DNA of 64,000 nt from Streptomyces sp. NRRL F-5122 (lineage in GTDB: Bacteria; Actinomycetota; Actinomycetes; Streptomycetales; Streptomycetaceae), in contig NZ_LMWH01000081.1 of NCBI RefSeq assembly GCF_001507435.1, positions 121,874 to 185,873 of the forward strand, given 5' to 3'. The position numbers were made by a program, and so were the translations under genes. The notes beneath the pieces were generated by a model. That model did no database searches and was not told the DNA's origin. It worked only from the letters and a program-made list of their open reading frames with translations. Below, one piece after another: positions 37,160-46,722 of the stretch. Each line of letters starts with the position of its first letter. Position 1 is the first letter of the stretch.

Positions 37160-37953
37160 CCGCGCCGCCGCGCGTCCTGACCATCGCCGGCTCCGACTCC
37201 GGGGGCGGCGCCGGGATCCAGGCCGATCTCAAGACCATGCTGGCCCTGGGCGCCCACGGCATGAGCGTGGTCACCGCGGTCACCGCGCAGAACTCCGTCG
37301 GGGTGCAGGGCGCCTGGGAATTGCCGGTGGATGCGGTGCGCGCACAGTACCGCAGCGTGGTCGACGACATCGGCGTCCAGGCGGTGAAGACCGGGATGCT
37401 CGCCTCGCCCCGCCTGGTCACCGTAGTGGCCGAACTGCTCGCGGACGTGGGGGTCCCGGTCGTGGTGGACCCGGTGAGCGTCTCCAAGCACGGGGACCGG
37501 CTGCTCGCCGACGACGCGCTGGACGCGGTGCGCACCAGGCTGCTGCCGCGCGCGACGGTGACCACGCCGAACCTGGACGAGGTCGCGGAGCTGACCGGCA
37601 TCGCGGTGACCGACGAGGAGGGCATGCGCCGCGCGTCCGCGGAGCTGCTCTCGTACGGGCCCCGATGGGTGCTGGTGAAGGGCGGGCATCTGCCCGGTGC
37701 GGCCGTCGACCTGCTGACCGACGGCCGCGAGGAGCACTGGCTGCGGGCTCCGCGCCACGACAACCGGCACACCCACGGCACGGGCTGCACCCTCGCCTCG
37801 GCGGTCGCGGTGGGGCTCGCGCAGGGTCTGGAGGTGCCGCAGGCCGTGCGGCAGGCCAAGGAGTACGTCACCGAGGCCATCGCGGCGGGCTTCGCCCTGG
37901 GGGCCGGCATCGGTCCGGTGGACCACGGATGGCGACTGCGGGCGGGTGGGTGA
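37156..37953 (+). CDS. thiD: Hydroxymethylpyrimidine (phosphate) kinase
   Basis: A 265-residue ribokinase-type enzyme that phosphorylates HMP and HMP-phosphate to HMP-pyrophosphate for thiamin synthesis. It has the ThiD opening [62 protein letters not shown] and the anion hole [17 protein letters not shown]. Together with the upstream permease it forms a TPP-regulated uptake and activation pair. Confidence 0.96.
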   Translation: MTAPPRVLTIAGSDSGGGAGIQADLKTMLALGAHGMSVVTAVTAQNSVGVQGAWELPVDAVRAQYRSVVDDIGVQAVKTGMLASPRLVTVVAELLADVGVPVVVDPVSVSKHGDRLLADDALDAVRTRLLPRATVTTPNLDEVAELTGIAVTDEEGMRRASAELLSYGPRWVLVKGGHLPGAAVDLLTDGREEHWLRAPRHDNRHTHGTGCTLASAVAVGLAQGLEVPQAVRQAKEYVTEAIAAGFALGAGIGPVDHGWRLRAGG

Positions 37954-38056
37954 CGGCGACGCCGCACCGTCATCCGGGGCGCTGCGCGTCGAGCGATGCC
38001 GTCCGACCTGGTGTGATGGAAGGGCACCGCCGAATCCGTTCCGGAAGGACCGTACT

Positions 38057-39313
38057 CTGAACACCCCGCTCGCCGAGGCCCTCTCCATCGTTCTGCTCGT
38101 CGCCGTACTGGCCGGCGCCGTGGTGCGTCCGTTCGGGCTGCCGGAAGCCGTGGTCGCGGTTCCGGCGGCAGGCATCGCGATCGCGACCGGCGCCATCTCC
38201 CCGGCCCATGCGGGGGCCGAGGCCGAGCGGCTCGGGCCGGTGGTCGGCTTTCTGGCGGCGGTGCTGGTACTGGCCCACTTCTGCGACGTGGAAGGGCTGT
38301 TCCGGGCGTGCGGCGCCTGGATGGCACGCTGGGCGGCCGGCCGGCCCGGTCGGCTGCTGACCGCGGTGTTCACCCTCGCCTCGGTGATCACGGCCGTGCT
38401 CAGCCTGGACGCCACGGTCGTGCTGCTCACCCCGGTGGTGTTCGCCACGGCGGCCCATATGGGCGCCCGTCCCAAGCCCCACCTCTACGCCTGCACCCAT
38501 CTGTCGAACACGGCTTCGCTGCTGCTGCCGGTCTCCAATCTCACCAACCTGCTTGCGTTCGGCGCCTCGGGGCTGAGCTTCACACGGTTCGCCGCCCTGA
38601 TGGCCCTGCCGTGGCTGGTGGCCGTCACCGCCGAGTACGTCGTCTTCCGCAGGTTCTTCCATCGGGACCTCGGCGCCGGAGCCGCGGCCCCGGTGCGGGA
38701 GGAGCCGCCCGCGCTCCCCCTGTTCGCCCTGCTGACCGTGGCCTGCACGCTCGCCGGGTTCGTGGTCGCGTCCGTCTTCGGCATCGACCCCGCATGGTCG
38801 GCGCTGGCCGGAGCGCTGGTCCTGGCCGTGCGTGCGCTCGTCCGGCGCCGGGCCACCCCCCTCACGGTGGTGCGGGCGGCGGCGCCTTCCTTCCTGGCGT
38901 TCGTACTGGCGCTCGGCGTGGTGGTGCGCGCAGTCGTCGACAACGGGCTCGCCGGCGCGCTCGGCCGGGTGCTCCCCGACGGGACCGGCCTGCCCGCGCT
39001 GCTGGGCATCGCCGCCCTGGCCGCCGTGCTGGCCAATCTGATCAACAATCTGCCGGCGGTCCTGGTCCTGCTGCCGCTGGCCGTCCCGTCGGGTCCGGGC
39101 GCGGTCCTCGCCGTCCTGCTCGGCGTGAACATCGGCCCCAACCTCACCTACGCCGGCTCGCTGGCCACACTGCTGTGGCGGCGCATCGTCCACCAGCACG
39201 AGCACGCCGTCGACCTCAAGGAGTTCACCCGGCTCGGAGCGATCGCCGTGCCGACCGCACTGGTGTGCGCGGTGGCGGCGCTCTGGGTCTCCCTCCACGT
39301 CCTCGGCGCCTGA
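38057..39313 (+). CDS. ArsB/NhaD-superfamily ion permease with apparent CTG start
   Basis: A 418-residue membrane protein with about 11 helices and the ArsB/NhaD/SLC13-type pattern: FLAAVLVLAHFCDVEGLF, LDATVVLLTPVVFATA, HLSNTASLLLPVSNLTN and the second-half repeat NLINNLPAVLVLLPLA. It may export arsenite or another anion; no ars regulator is nearby. The first plausible start is CTG 38057 (LNTPLAEAL), 7 bases after GGAAGGA. Upstream in-frame codons overlap the end of thiD and lack coding character. CTG starts are rare, so this should be read with care. Confidence 0.78.
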   Translation: MNTPLAEALSIVLLVAVLAGAVVRPFGLPEAVVAVPAAGIAIATGAISPAHAGAEAERLGPVVGFLAAVLVLAHFCDVEGLFRACGAWMARWAAGRPGRLLTAVFTLASVITAVLSLDATVVLLTPVVFATAAHMGARPKPHLYACTHLSNTASLLLPVSNLTNLLAFGASGLSFTRFAALMALPWLVAVTAEYVVFRRFFHRDLGAGAAAPVREEPPALPLFALLTVACTLAGFVVASVFGIDPAWSALAGALVLAVRALVRRRATPLTVVRAAAPSFLAFVLALGVVVRAVVDNGLAGALGRVLPDGTGLPALLGIAALAAVLANLINNLPAVLVLLPLAVPSGPGAVLAVLLGVNIGPNLTYAGSLATLLWRRIVHQHEHAVDLKEFTRLGAIAVPTALVCAVAALWVSLHVLGA

Positions 39314-39338
39314 CGCGGCCGGCCTCGCCCGGTCGGGC

Positions 39339-39370
39339 GCGCGCCACCGGCGCGCGCTCCGGTGGCGCGC
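39339..39370 (+). terminator. Hairpin after the ion-permease gene
   Basis: GCGCGCCACCGG and CCGGTGGCGCGC pair perfectly over 12 bp with an 8-base loop, 25 bp past the permease stop. Confidence 0.7.
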
Positions 39371-39511
39371 CGAGATCCCGCTCCCCGCGGTGAGCAACTC
39401 CCGCCCCGCCGTCCGTACCTGATCGCGACAGCGGTACGAGCCGCACCGAGCGAGGTCCGCCGCACCCGAGGGACACCCGGGGGCGGTGGATCCGGACCCA
39501 AGGAGCACAGC

Positions 39512-40950
39512 ATGCAGGCGACCGCGCAGATCGGCGTCACCGGGCTCGCGGTGATGGGCCGCAACCTGGCCCGGAACTTCGCGCGGAACGGGTACACCGT
39601 GGCCGTGCACAACCGCACCCCGACCCGAACCAAGGCGCTGGTCGAGGAGTTCGGGCACGAGGGCGCGTTCGTGGCCGCCGAGACGGCCGAGGAGTTCGTG
39701 GCGGCGATGGAGCGTCCGCGCCGCCTGATGATCATGGTTCAGTCGGGCGACGCGACCGATGCCGTGATCGAGGAGTTCGCGCCGCTCCTGGAGCCCGGGG
39801 ACATGATCATCGACGGTGGCAACGCACACTTCTCCGACACGCGGCGCCGGGAGCGGTCGCTGCGCGATCAGGGCATCCACTTCGTCGGCGCGGGTTTCTC
39901 CGCCGGCGAGGAGGGCGCCCTGCACGGACCGAGCATCATGCCCGGCGGTTCCCCGGAGTCATATGCCTCGCTCGGACCGATGTTCGAGAAGATCAGTGCC
40001 GAGGTCGACGGCGAGCCGTGCACGACGCACATCGGCACCGACGGCGCCGGGCACTTCGTGAAGATGGTGCACAACGGCATCGAGTACGCGGACATGCAGG
40101 TGATCGGAGAGGCCTACGACCTGCTGCGCCAGGTGGCGGGATACTCCCCCGCCGAGATCGCCGGCATCTTCCGCGAGTGGAACAAGGGGCGCCTGGACTC
40201 GTATCTGATCGAGATCACGGCGGAGGTGCTCGCCCACGTGGACGCCTCGACCGGCGAGCCGTTCGTGGACGTCGTCGCCGACGCCGCCGGGCAGAAGGGA
40301 ACCGGGCGCTGGACCGTGCAGACCGCACTGGACCTGGGCTCCCCCGTCACCGCCATCGCCCAGGCGACCTTCGCCCGCGCCGCCTCCGGCCAGTCCGCGC
40401 TGCGCCGTGCCTACCGCGGACTGCCGGGCGGCACGCAGTGGACCTCACCCCGTACGAGGCCGAGCGCTTCACCGCACAGGTCGAACAGGCCCTCTACGCC
40501 TCGAAGCTGATCGCCTACGACCAGGGCTGGAAGATGATCCTGGACGCCGCCGAGGAGTACGGCTGGGAGATCGACCTCGGCGCGGTCGCCAGGATCTGGC
40601 GCGGCGGCTGCATCATCCGCGCCGCCTTCCTCGACCGCATCCGCGCCGCCTACGCCACCGATCCGGGTCTGGTCAGCCTGCTGTCCGACGCGGGGTTCGC
40701 GGCCGAGATCGGGGACGCCCAGGTGCCCTGGCGCGAGGTGATCGCCACGGCGGCCCGCAGGGGTGTGCCGGTGCCGGCGTTCTCCGCCGCCCTCTCGTAC
40801 TACGACTCCCTGCGCGCCGAGCGCCTGCCGGCCGCCCTCACCCAGGGCCAGCGGGACTACTTCGGCGCGCACACCTACCGGCGGGTCGACCGCGAGGGCA
40901 GCTTCCACACGCTCTGGGGCACGACCGACCGCGCCGAGACGCAGTCCTGA
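39512..40950 (+). pseudogene. gnd: 6-phosphogluconate dehydrogenase (decarboxylating), frameshifted
   Basis: The frame opens at ATG 39512 behind AAGGAG with the NADP-site pattern GVTGLAVMGRNLARNFARNG and runs through GGNAHFSDT, GAGFSAGEEGALHGPSIMPGG and FVKMVHNGIEYADMQ, then leaves the reading frame near 40435. The rest of the enzyme (YEAERFTAQVEQALYASKLI, YDQGWKMI, WRGGCIIRA) continues in another frame to 40950. Adding one base at GGCACG|CAGTGG restores a 479-residue protein, the normal length for this enzyme. As read, residues after about 308 are lost and no active dehydrogenase is expected. It may be a true mutation or a sequencing error in a G/C run. Confidence 0.88.
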
Positions 40951-40956
40951 ACCGTC

Positions 40957-40985
40957 CGCCGGGCTCCCGTTCGGGGAGCCCGGCG
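40957..40985 (+). terminator. Hairpin after gnd
   Basis: CGCCGGGCTCCC and GGGAGCCCGGCG form a 12-bp stem around a 5-base loop (GTTCG), six bases after the gnd stop. Confidence 0.8.
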
Positions 40986-41049
40986 ACCCGGACGCGCGCA
41001 CCGCTCCCCTGCGAAGGAACCGCCCGAAGGCCGTACGACACTTACCCGC

Positions 41050-41733
41050 ATGACTGATGCACCGCAGAAGGCCAAGGTCCCCGCGTGGCGGCGGCCGACC
41101 GACGGTGAGCACCGCTGGCAGGTCGCCGCGGTTCTGGCGCTCATCATCGCCGCCCAACTCGCGGAGCCCCGAAAGCTGACCCTTCACCCTCACTGGCTGC
41201 TGCCCGCCGTGGAGGGCGTCTTCCTTGCGGTGCTGCTGCTCAGCAATCCGGGCAGGATCAATCGCGAGTCGGTTCCGCTCCGCAGCGCGTCCCTGGCCCT
41301 CGCGGCGATCGCCAGCCTGGCCAACGCCTGGTCCCTGGTGCTGCTGCTCACCGCCCTGCTCACCGGGCACGAGGAGCGTTCCGCGAGCTCACTGCTCCTG
41401 GTCGCGGCCGGCATCTGGGGCACCAACATCGTGGTCTTCGCCCTGTGGTACTGGGAGTTCGACCGTGGTGGCCCCGTCGCGCGTGCGCACGCCCACCGCG
41501 CCCATCCCGACTTCCTCTTCCCGCAGATGCAGGTGCAGGAGCTGGTCAGCCGGGACTGGGAACCGGCGTTCTTCGACTACCTCTACGTCTCGTACACCAA
41601 CGCGACCGCGTTCAGCCCGACCGACACGATGCCCATGTCACGGTGGGCGAAACTGCTGATGCTCATGCAGTCGGCCGTCTCCATCGTCACCGTGGGCCTG
41701 GTCGTGGCCCGCGCGGTGAACATCATGCGGTGA
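41050..41733 (+). CDS. DUF1345 membrane protein
   Basis: A 227-residue membrane protein with four to five helices. It resembles DUF1345: the segment after residue 180 (YLYVSYTNATAFSPTDTMPM) matches the family re-entrant region, followed by a final helix LLMLMQSAVSIVTVGLVVAR. That layout is reminiscent of the pore loop and inner helix of two-helix ion channels, but the TVGYG filter is absent. The function of the family is unknown. Confidence 0.8.
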   Translation: MTDAPQKAKVPAWRRPTDGEHRWQVAAVLALIIAAQLAEPRKLTLHPHWLLPAVEGVFLAVLLLSNPGRINRESVPLRSASLALAAIASLANAWSLVLLLTALLTGHEERSASSLLLVAAGIWGTNIVVFALWYWEFDRGGPVARAHAHRAHPDFLFPQMQVQELVSRDWEPAFFDYLYVSYTNATAFSPTDTMPMSRWAKLLMLMQSAVSIVTVGLVVARAVNIMR

Positions 41734-41825
41734 CCGCGGGAACGACGGCGGCCGGAGGCCGGCCACCGAGGTCCCCTTCGCAGCACGGGATCGCGTGTCG
41801 GGGCGCCGAGGGCCCAGGCACGCGA

Positions 41826-43640
41826 TCAGTGCAGTTCGGCCCGCGCGGGACTGTCGCCGAGGAAGCCGCCCGACTGGTGCTGCCACAGCTTCGCGTAGGC
41901 GCCCTCCGATGCGAGCAGCTCCCGGTGGGTGCCCTGCTCGACGATCCGGCCGCGGTCGAGGACCACCAGCCGGTCCATGCCGGCGACGGTGCTCAGCCGG
42001 TGCGCCACGACCAGCGCAGTCCGCCCGTCCATCAGCCGCCACAGCGCTTCCTGGACGAGGATCTCGCTCTCGGAATCCAGCGCGCTGGTCGCCTCGTCCA
42101 GCAGCAGGATCGGCGCGTCGCGCAGGATCGCCCTGGCGAGGGCGACCCGCTGCCGCTGTCCGCCGGACAGCTTGACACCACGCTCGCCCACCATGGTGTC
42201 GAAGCCGTCCGGCAGCGCGTCGGCGAACTCCGTGACGTGCGCCGCCTCGGCGGCACGCCGGATCTCGGCGTCGGTGGCGTCCGGCCTGGCGAACGCGATG
42301 TTGTCCCGCAGTGAGCGGTGGAACATCGCCGGGTCCTGCGGCACATAGGCGATCAGACTGCGCAGGTCCGCCTGTCGCAGGCTGCTGATGTCCTGACCCC
42401 CGACCAGGATCCGGCCCGCGTCGATGTCGGTCATCCGCAGCAACAGCCGGGTCAAGGTGGTCTTGCCGCCGCCCGACCGGCCGACGAGCCCGATCCTGGA
42501 CCCGCTGGACACGGCCAGGTCGAGCCCTTCGAAGAGCGGCTTGCCGCCTCCGTGAGCGAAGGTCACCCGCTCGAAGCGGACATCGCCGGTCCGGGACCGA
42601 AGGACCTCCGGCGTCTCCGGGTCGAGCACGGTCGGAGGGGTCAGCAGCAGTTCGGTGAACTGTGCGGCCTCCGTCATCGAACTCTCCAGACGACGGTAGA
42701 TCTGGTTGAACTCGAACATGATCCGGGTGGCGTTGCTGTAGTACGTGAAGGCGACCACGACGGCCTCCACACCGTGCTCGCCCCCGCCCAGCATGACCGC
42801 GAGCAGCAGGCCCAGGGCGTTGGTCAGCACGGACATCGGCGCGACCAGTGTGTCGATGCGCAGGTTGCCGTAGTCCCAGGACTTGAGCGTCAGACGCCGC
42901 GACTCGGCGACGCGGGACCGGTGCTCGGCGGCCTCGCTCTCCTCTGCGGCGAACGCCCGGACCGTGTCCATGTTCATCAGGCTGTCGGCGACATGGCCGG
43001 ACACCCGGGCGATCGCCTCCTCGCGCTGATCGACGAGTGCCTGGCGGCGGCGGATGAGGGGCACCACACACAGCGCCGTCAGTGCGATCATCGCCAGGAG
43101 CCCGACGACGAGCAGCGGTTCGTAGCCCCACAGCACCACCGAGCCGAACAGCAGCGGCACGAAACTGCCCACGACGTTGAACGTCAGCGTGTCGACGAAC
43201 TCCTCGAAGCGGGAGGCGAAGCTCAGCACCCGCTTGGTGAGCGATCCGGCGAAGTTGTCGTGTAAGAAGGCGGCGTCCCTGGCGAACAGTTCGTCCATGC
43301 CGATCACGTACAGGCGCTCGATGCCGAGGGCGTCCAGACGGTTCAGGCAGTGGAGGCCGAGGCGCCACAGCGCCTCGGCGAGCAGCAGGGCGCAGCCGAA
43401 GGCGAGGACGTAGGGAAGCATCGAACCGACGCCGATGCCGGAGTCGCCGGCGATGCGGCCGACGAGTTTCGCGACGACCAGCGGCGCGATGTAGTTGATG
43501 CCGATGTTGCCCAGCGCCGGCAGCAGCATCGCGGGCAGCGTCAGCCGCCGCAGCCGTGCCAACTCCCTTACGTAGTAACGAAGTGCCAGGAGCGCGGAAC
43601 GCTTGCCCGGCACGACCTTGCGCGAATCAGGTGATCCCAT
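41826..43640 (-). CDS. ABC transporter, fused membrane and ATPase domains (exporter type)
   Basis: A 604-residue half-transporter. The six-helix membrane domain covers about residues 30-325 and the nucleotide-binding domain about 360-595, with Walker A GLVGRSGGGKTTLTRLLLRM, signature LSGGQRQRVALARAI, Walker B PILLLDEATSALDSES and the switch His in VVAHRLSTV. Such half-transporters act as dimers that export lipids, drugs or peptides. The start MGSPDSRK at 43640 is chosen; the frame further upstream runs through the tRNA gene and is not coding. The substrate is unknown. Confidence 0.92.
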   Translation of the reverse strand: MGSPDSRKVVPGKRSALLALRYYVRELARLRRLTLPAMLLPALGNIGINYIAPLVVAKLVGRIAGDSGIGVGSMLPYVLAFGCALLLAEALWRLGLHCLNRLDALGIERLYVIGMDELFARDAAFLHDNFAGSLTKRVLSFASRFEEFVDTLTFNVVGSFVPLLFGSVVLWGYEPLLVVGLLAMIALTALCVVPLIRRRQALVDQREEAIARVSGHVADSLMNMDTVRAFAAEESEAAEHRSRVAESRRLTLKSWDYGNLRIDTLVAPMSVLTNALGLLLAVMLGGGEHGVEAVVVAFTYYSNATRIMFEFNQIYRRLESSMTEAAQFTELLLTPPTVLDPETPEVLRSRTGDVRFERVTFAHGGGKPLFEGLDLAVSSGSRIGLVGRSGGGKTTLTRLLLRMTDIDAGRILVGGQDISSLRQADLRSLIAYVPQDPAMFHRSLRDNIAFARPDATDAEIRRAAEAAHVTEFADALPDGFDTMVGERGVKLSGGQRQRVALARAILRDAPILLLDEATSALDSESEILVQEALWRLMDGRTALVVAHRLSTVAGMDRLVVLDRGRIVEQGTHRELLASEGAYAKLWQHQSGGFLGDSPARAELH

Positions 43641-44026
43641 CCCAACCCTGTGGTGTCGTGCGGCGGCGTCACGTGCTTCTTCCGGGTGGTGACGCCACCT
43701 CGATGGCCGTGTGGAGGTGTGGTTCGGGTGGGCGGCCCTCATTCGGGTCGCGAGCGGTCGGACGGGGCACGACGGGGTGCCACATGCGGCTCGTGGGGAC
43801 AACGACGGACGAACAGGGGCAGACCAGGAGTCGAAGTGTCCCGCGACGGCGCCCGTGGAGTCCAAGCGTTTTCCCGGAGGGCGGCGAACCGCGTACGGCC
43901 GTGGAACGGCGGCCCGGTCACGGCCCCGCGATGCCTGGCCCGCACGGCGGCCAACCGGCGTATGGACGTGCGGAAGGCCGTCTTCCCATCTCTGAGAAAA
44001 CGGCCTCCGACCTGCAATGAAGCTGG
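43641..44026. other. 386-bp gap between ABC transporter and tRNA-Pro
   Basis: Open frames run on both strands but none has a ribosome site or recognisable product. Apart from the tRNA terminator at its right end, nothing is identifiable. Confidence 0.45.
43975..44006 (-). terminator. Hairpin downstream of the second tRNA-Pro
   Basis: AGGCCGTCTTC pairs with GAAAACGGCCT (11 bp, one G-T) around a 10-base loop, about 20 bp past the tRNA 3' end. It differs in sequence from the hairpin after the first copy. Confidence 0.65.
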
Positions 44027-44100
<74 letters not shown>

Positions 44101-44203
44101 TTGCCCGCCTGACCTGGGGTTTCCCCCGGCCGAACGCGCACAGAAACAATACCGCACTCGGGCCGGTGGTCGCGCACCGGTTTGTCTGCCGGTCACCCGC
44201 ACG

Positions 44204-44563
44204 TCAGTCCCCGGCCGCAAGCCCCAGCTCCGGGTGGTGGTCGAGAAGGCGCGGCGGGGCCGCCTGGCGCCAGGAGTCGGCCAGGATGTCGCGCAGCTCC
44301 GCCTCGTCCTCGAGGGTCGCGAGGCGCACTCGGATCCAGGCGAACTGCGCCTCATGATCGGCGACCCAGAACTTCTCGGGCTCGGCCAGGACCAGCTCGT
44401 CCCGCTCCTCCTTGGGGCACCGCACCGCTATGGACGTCTCGTCCTCGGGCAGCGTGGCGAACATCTTCCCCGCGACCCTGAACGTGGGCATGTTCCAGGC
44501 GATCTTCTCGGCCGTGTCCGGCAGGGACAGGGCGATACGGCGTACGTCTTCGGCGTCCGGCAT
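44204..44563 (-). CDS. MmcQ/YjbR-family protein
   Basis: A 119-residue single-domain protein of the MmcQ/YjbR (CyaY-like fold) family, with PDAEDVRRIALSLPDTAEKI, FRVAGKMFATLPEDETSIAV and the C-terminal WIRVRLATLEDEAELRDILA. Members are annotated as DNA-binding but their role is not established. The ATG at 44563 (MPDAEDV) is chosen over an upstream ATG because the match begins here. Confidence 0.88.
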   Translation of the reverse strand: MPDAEDVRRIALSLPDTAEKIAWNMPTFRVAGKMFATLPEDETSIAVRCPKEERDELVLAEPEKFWVADHEAQFAWIRVRLATLEDEAELRDILADSWRQAAPPRLLDHHPELGLAAGD

Positions 44564-44604
44564 GTCCCGCACCGTAGCCAATGCCACTGACAGAGACCGC
44601 ACGC

Positions 44605-45132
44605 TCAGCGGGAATCCCCCACATGCTTGTAGAAGACCGTCGTCGGGTGCAGGACACCGGCCGGTGTCGCCGCGTAGTCCGGAATCGCCCCGACCCGTGT
44701 CCAGCCTGCGGAGCGATACAGGACCTCGGCAGGACTGCCCGTCTCGGTGTCCAGGTGGAGCAGGGTGATCCCGGCCGCCGAGGCACCCCGTTCGGCCGTG
44801 GCCAGCAGCCGGCGCCCGAGGCCACGGCCGCGGGCCTCCCGGTGCACCATGAGTTTGACCAGTTCGCCGCGGTGGCGGCTGTTCGCCTTGTCGGGGAGGG
44901 CCAGTCCGACCGTGCCCGTCACCCGGTCCCCCTCATGTGCCACCCACACCGCGAGCGCGCCCGCCTCTACCGCGGCCGCCCGCGCCCTCCACCAGGCGAC
45001 CGCCTCGGACCGCTCGAGCGGCGCCAGGAAGCCGATCGAGGCTCCGCCGTGCACGGTGTCGGTCAGCAGTTCGGCCAGGCCCTCCGCCCTGGCGAGCACC
45101 TCGGTCCCGCTCAGCGCGGAGATCGTGGTCAT
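44605..45132 (-). CDS. GNAT-family N-acetyltransferase
   Basis: A 175-residue acetyltransferase with the acetyl-CoA loop motif HREARGRGLGRRLLATAE (about residues 100-117) and strands VTGTVGLALPD and LLHLDTETGSPAEVLYRSAG. The acceptor is unknown. The ATG at 45132 overlaps the stop of the upstream XRE-cupin regulator gene (ATGA), so they form a two-gene operon and the regulator may control the enzyme. Confidence 0.9.
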   Translation of the reverse strand: MTTISALSGTEVLARAEGLAELLTDTVHGGASIGFLAPLERSEAVAWWRARAAAVEAGALAVWVAHEGDRVTGTVGLALPDKANSRHRGELVKLMVHREARGRGLGRRLLATAERGASAAGITLLHLDTETGSPAEVLYRSAGWTRVGAIPDYAATPAGVLHPTTVFYKHVGDSR

Positions 45133-45722
45133 GGGAGCACCACCACCAGTGCGTACCGGGCGCCGTCGGGTCCGGGGCAGCGGAACCGGGTCGGCCCCCA
45201 CACCCGCAGCCGCAGGCAGTCGCCGGCGCAAAGCCGGTGCTCCATGTCCCCGGCCGTCACCTCCAGCGCGCCGTCGATGACCCAGATGTGCTGTTCGAGC
45301 CCGGGCACGGGCGGCCGGTCGTACGCGATGTCGGCGCCCGCCGCGAGCCGCCCCTCCACGAGTTCGCCGCGCAGCCCGGGATGCGGAGGAGACACCGACC
45401 GCCGTACGAAGCCGGAGGCCGGGTCCTGCCACACGGTCTGCTCGGCGGCGCGGAGCACTTGTGCAGGCTCCGCCTCGACCTCGCTCAGCAGCCGGGACAT
45501 CGTGCGGCCGTAGACCGCGCAGAGCCGGTTGAGCAGCGAAGCGGTCGGGCTGATCTCGGCACGTTCGGCCCGGGAGAGGGTCGAGCGGCTCACGCCGCTG
45601 CGCTCCGCCAGTTCGTCCAGGGACCAGCCGCGTTCCGCCCGCAGCTCGGCCAGGCGTCCGGCGAGCCGGGCGTCCACGCTGTCGATCACTTCGCCGTCCA
45701 CATCCGGGATATTATCCCACAT
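45129..45722 (-). CDS. XRE-family regulator with cupin sensor domain
   Basis: A 197-residue protein. The N-terminal helix-turn-helix (about 20-75: GWSLDELAERSGVSRSTLSR, EISPTASLLNRLCAVYG) is followed by a cupin barrel (about 110-195: LEQHIWVIDGALEVTAGD, CAGDCLRLRV). This architecture belongs to small-ligand-responsive repressors like PuuR. It overlaps the GNAT gene. Upstream, TGGGATAATATCCC at about 45705-45718 is a palindrome that covers the ATG and may be its own operator. Confidence 0.9.
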   Translation of the reverse strand: MWDNIPDVDGEVIDSVDARLAGRLAELRAERGWSLDELAERSGVSRSTLSRAERAEISPTASLLNRLCAVYGRTMSRLLSEVEAEPAQVLRAAEQTVWQDPASGFVRRSVSPPHPGLRGELVEGRLAAGADIAYDRPPVPGLEQHIWVIDGALEVTAGDMEHRLCAGDCLRLRVWGPTRFRCPGPDGARYALVVVLP

Positions 45723-45785
45723 ACGAGAATCGTTCCCGGATGCGCACAGGACTCCGCCGGTGAAGGCAGGCCCCGGCGGGGTGGA

Positions 45786-46691
45786 TCAGTCCTCGGTCGC
45801 GGCCTCCGCCAGCGCGTCCAGTACCGGCCGGATCAGAGGGTGCTCCTCCGCGCCCCGGCGCACGGCGGCGAAGACCCGGCGCGTGGGCGCGACCCCGTCT
45901 ACCGGGCGGACGACCACGCCGGTGAGGTCCATGCCACGCAGGGCGGAGCGGGGCACCAGGGCTACCCCGGCACCGGCGGAGGCCAGCGCGACCACCGCGC
46001 GGAAGTCGTCCGAGAAGTGTTCGAGGCGGGGCTGGAATCCGGCGTGCTCACAAGCGAGCACGACGACGTCGTGGCAGGGATTGCCGGCGTACGGGCCGAT
46101 CCACGCGTCCCTGGCCAGCTCGCCGAGCGGGACCTCGCCCGCGTCTGCGAGGCGGTGGGTGAACGGCACCACGGCGTCGAAGGGCTCCGCATACAGCGGA
46201 ACATGGGTGAGCCGGGGGTCGTCCGCGTCGGGTGCGCCGCGGTACTCGACGGCGACCGCGACGTCGACCTGCCGGTCCAGCACCATCGGCAGGCTCGCAT
46301 CGCCCTCGGCGTCCTGGACCCGCACCCGGATTCCGGGCGCGGTCCGGGCGAGCCGGGCCAGTGCGGGGGCGACGACCAGCCCGATGCCGGTGGCGAAGGA
46401 GGCCAGAGTCACGGTGCCGGCGGACCCCGCGCCGTAGGCCGCCAGCTCGGCCTCGGCGCGCTCCAGTTGGGCGAGGACGGCGTTGGTGTGACTGAGCAGG
46501 ATCTCGCCGGCCGGGGTGAGTCGCACGCCCTTGGCACCGCGCTCCACCAGCCGGTGGCCGGTCTCCTGCTCCAGCGCGGTGAGCTGCTGGGACACCGCGG
46601 AGGGGGTGAGATAGAGCGCGGCGGCAGCAGCCGTCACGGTGCGGTGGTCGGCCACCGCACGGAGGATGTGCAGCCGCCGCGCTTCGATCAT
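45786..46691 (-). CDS. LysR-family transcriptional regulator
   Basis: A 301-residue LysR protein: N-terminal winged helix (about 1-60: LHILRAVADHRTVTAAAAAL, YLTPSAVSQQLTALEQETG) and a periplasmic-binding-like effector domain. The gene follows kbl on the same strand with a 31-bp gap. No ribosome site precedes ATG 46691, but GATAAT ends 7 bases before it, so it may be transcribed from its own promoter as a leaderless message. A role in controlling tdh-kbl is possible but not shown. Confidence 0.92.
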   Translation of the reverse strand: MIEARRLHILRAVADHRTVTAAAAALYLTPSAVSQQLTALEQETGHRLVERGAKGVRLTPAGEILLSHTNAVLAQLERAEAELAAYGAGSAGTVTLASFATGIGLVVAPALARLARTAPGIRVRVQDAEGDASLPMVLDRQVDVAVAVEYRGAPDADDPRLTHVPLYAEPFDAVVPFTHRLADAGEVPLGELARDAWIGPYAGNPCHDVVVLACEHAGFQPRLEHFSDDFRAVVALASAGAGVALVPRSALRGMDLTGVVVRPVDGVAPTRRVFAAVRRGAEEHPLIRPVLDALAEAATED

Positions 46692-46722
46692 GCGACCGAT
46701 TATCGCAAGAGCGCGGGGCGTC

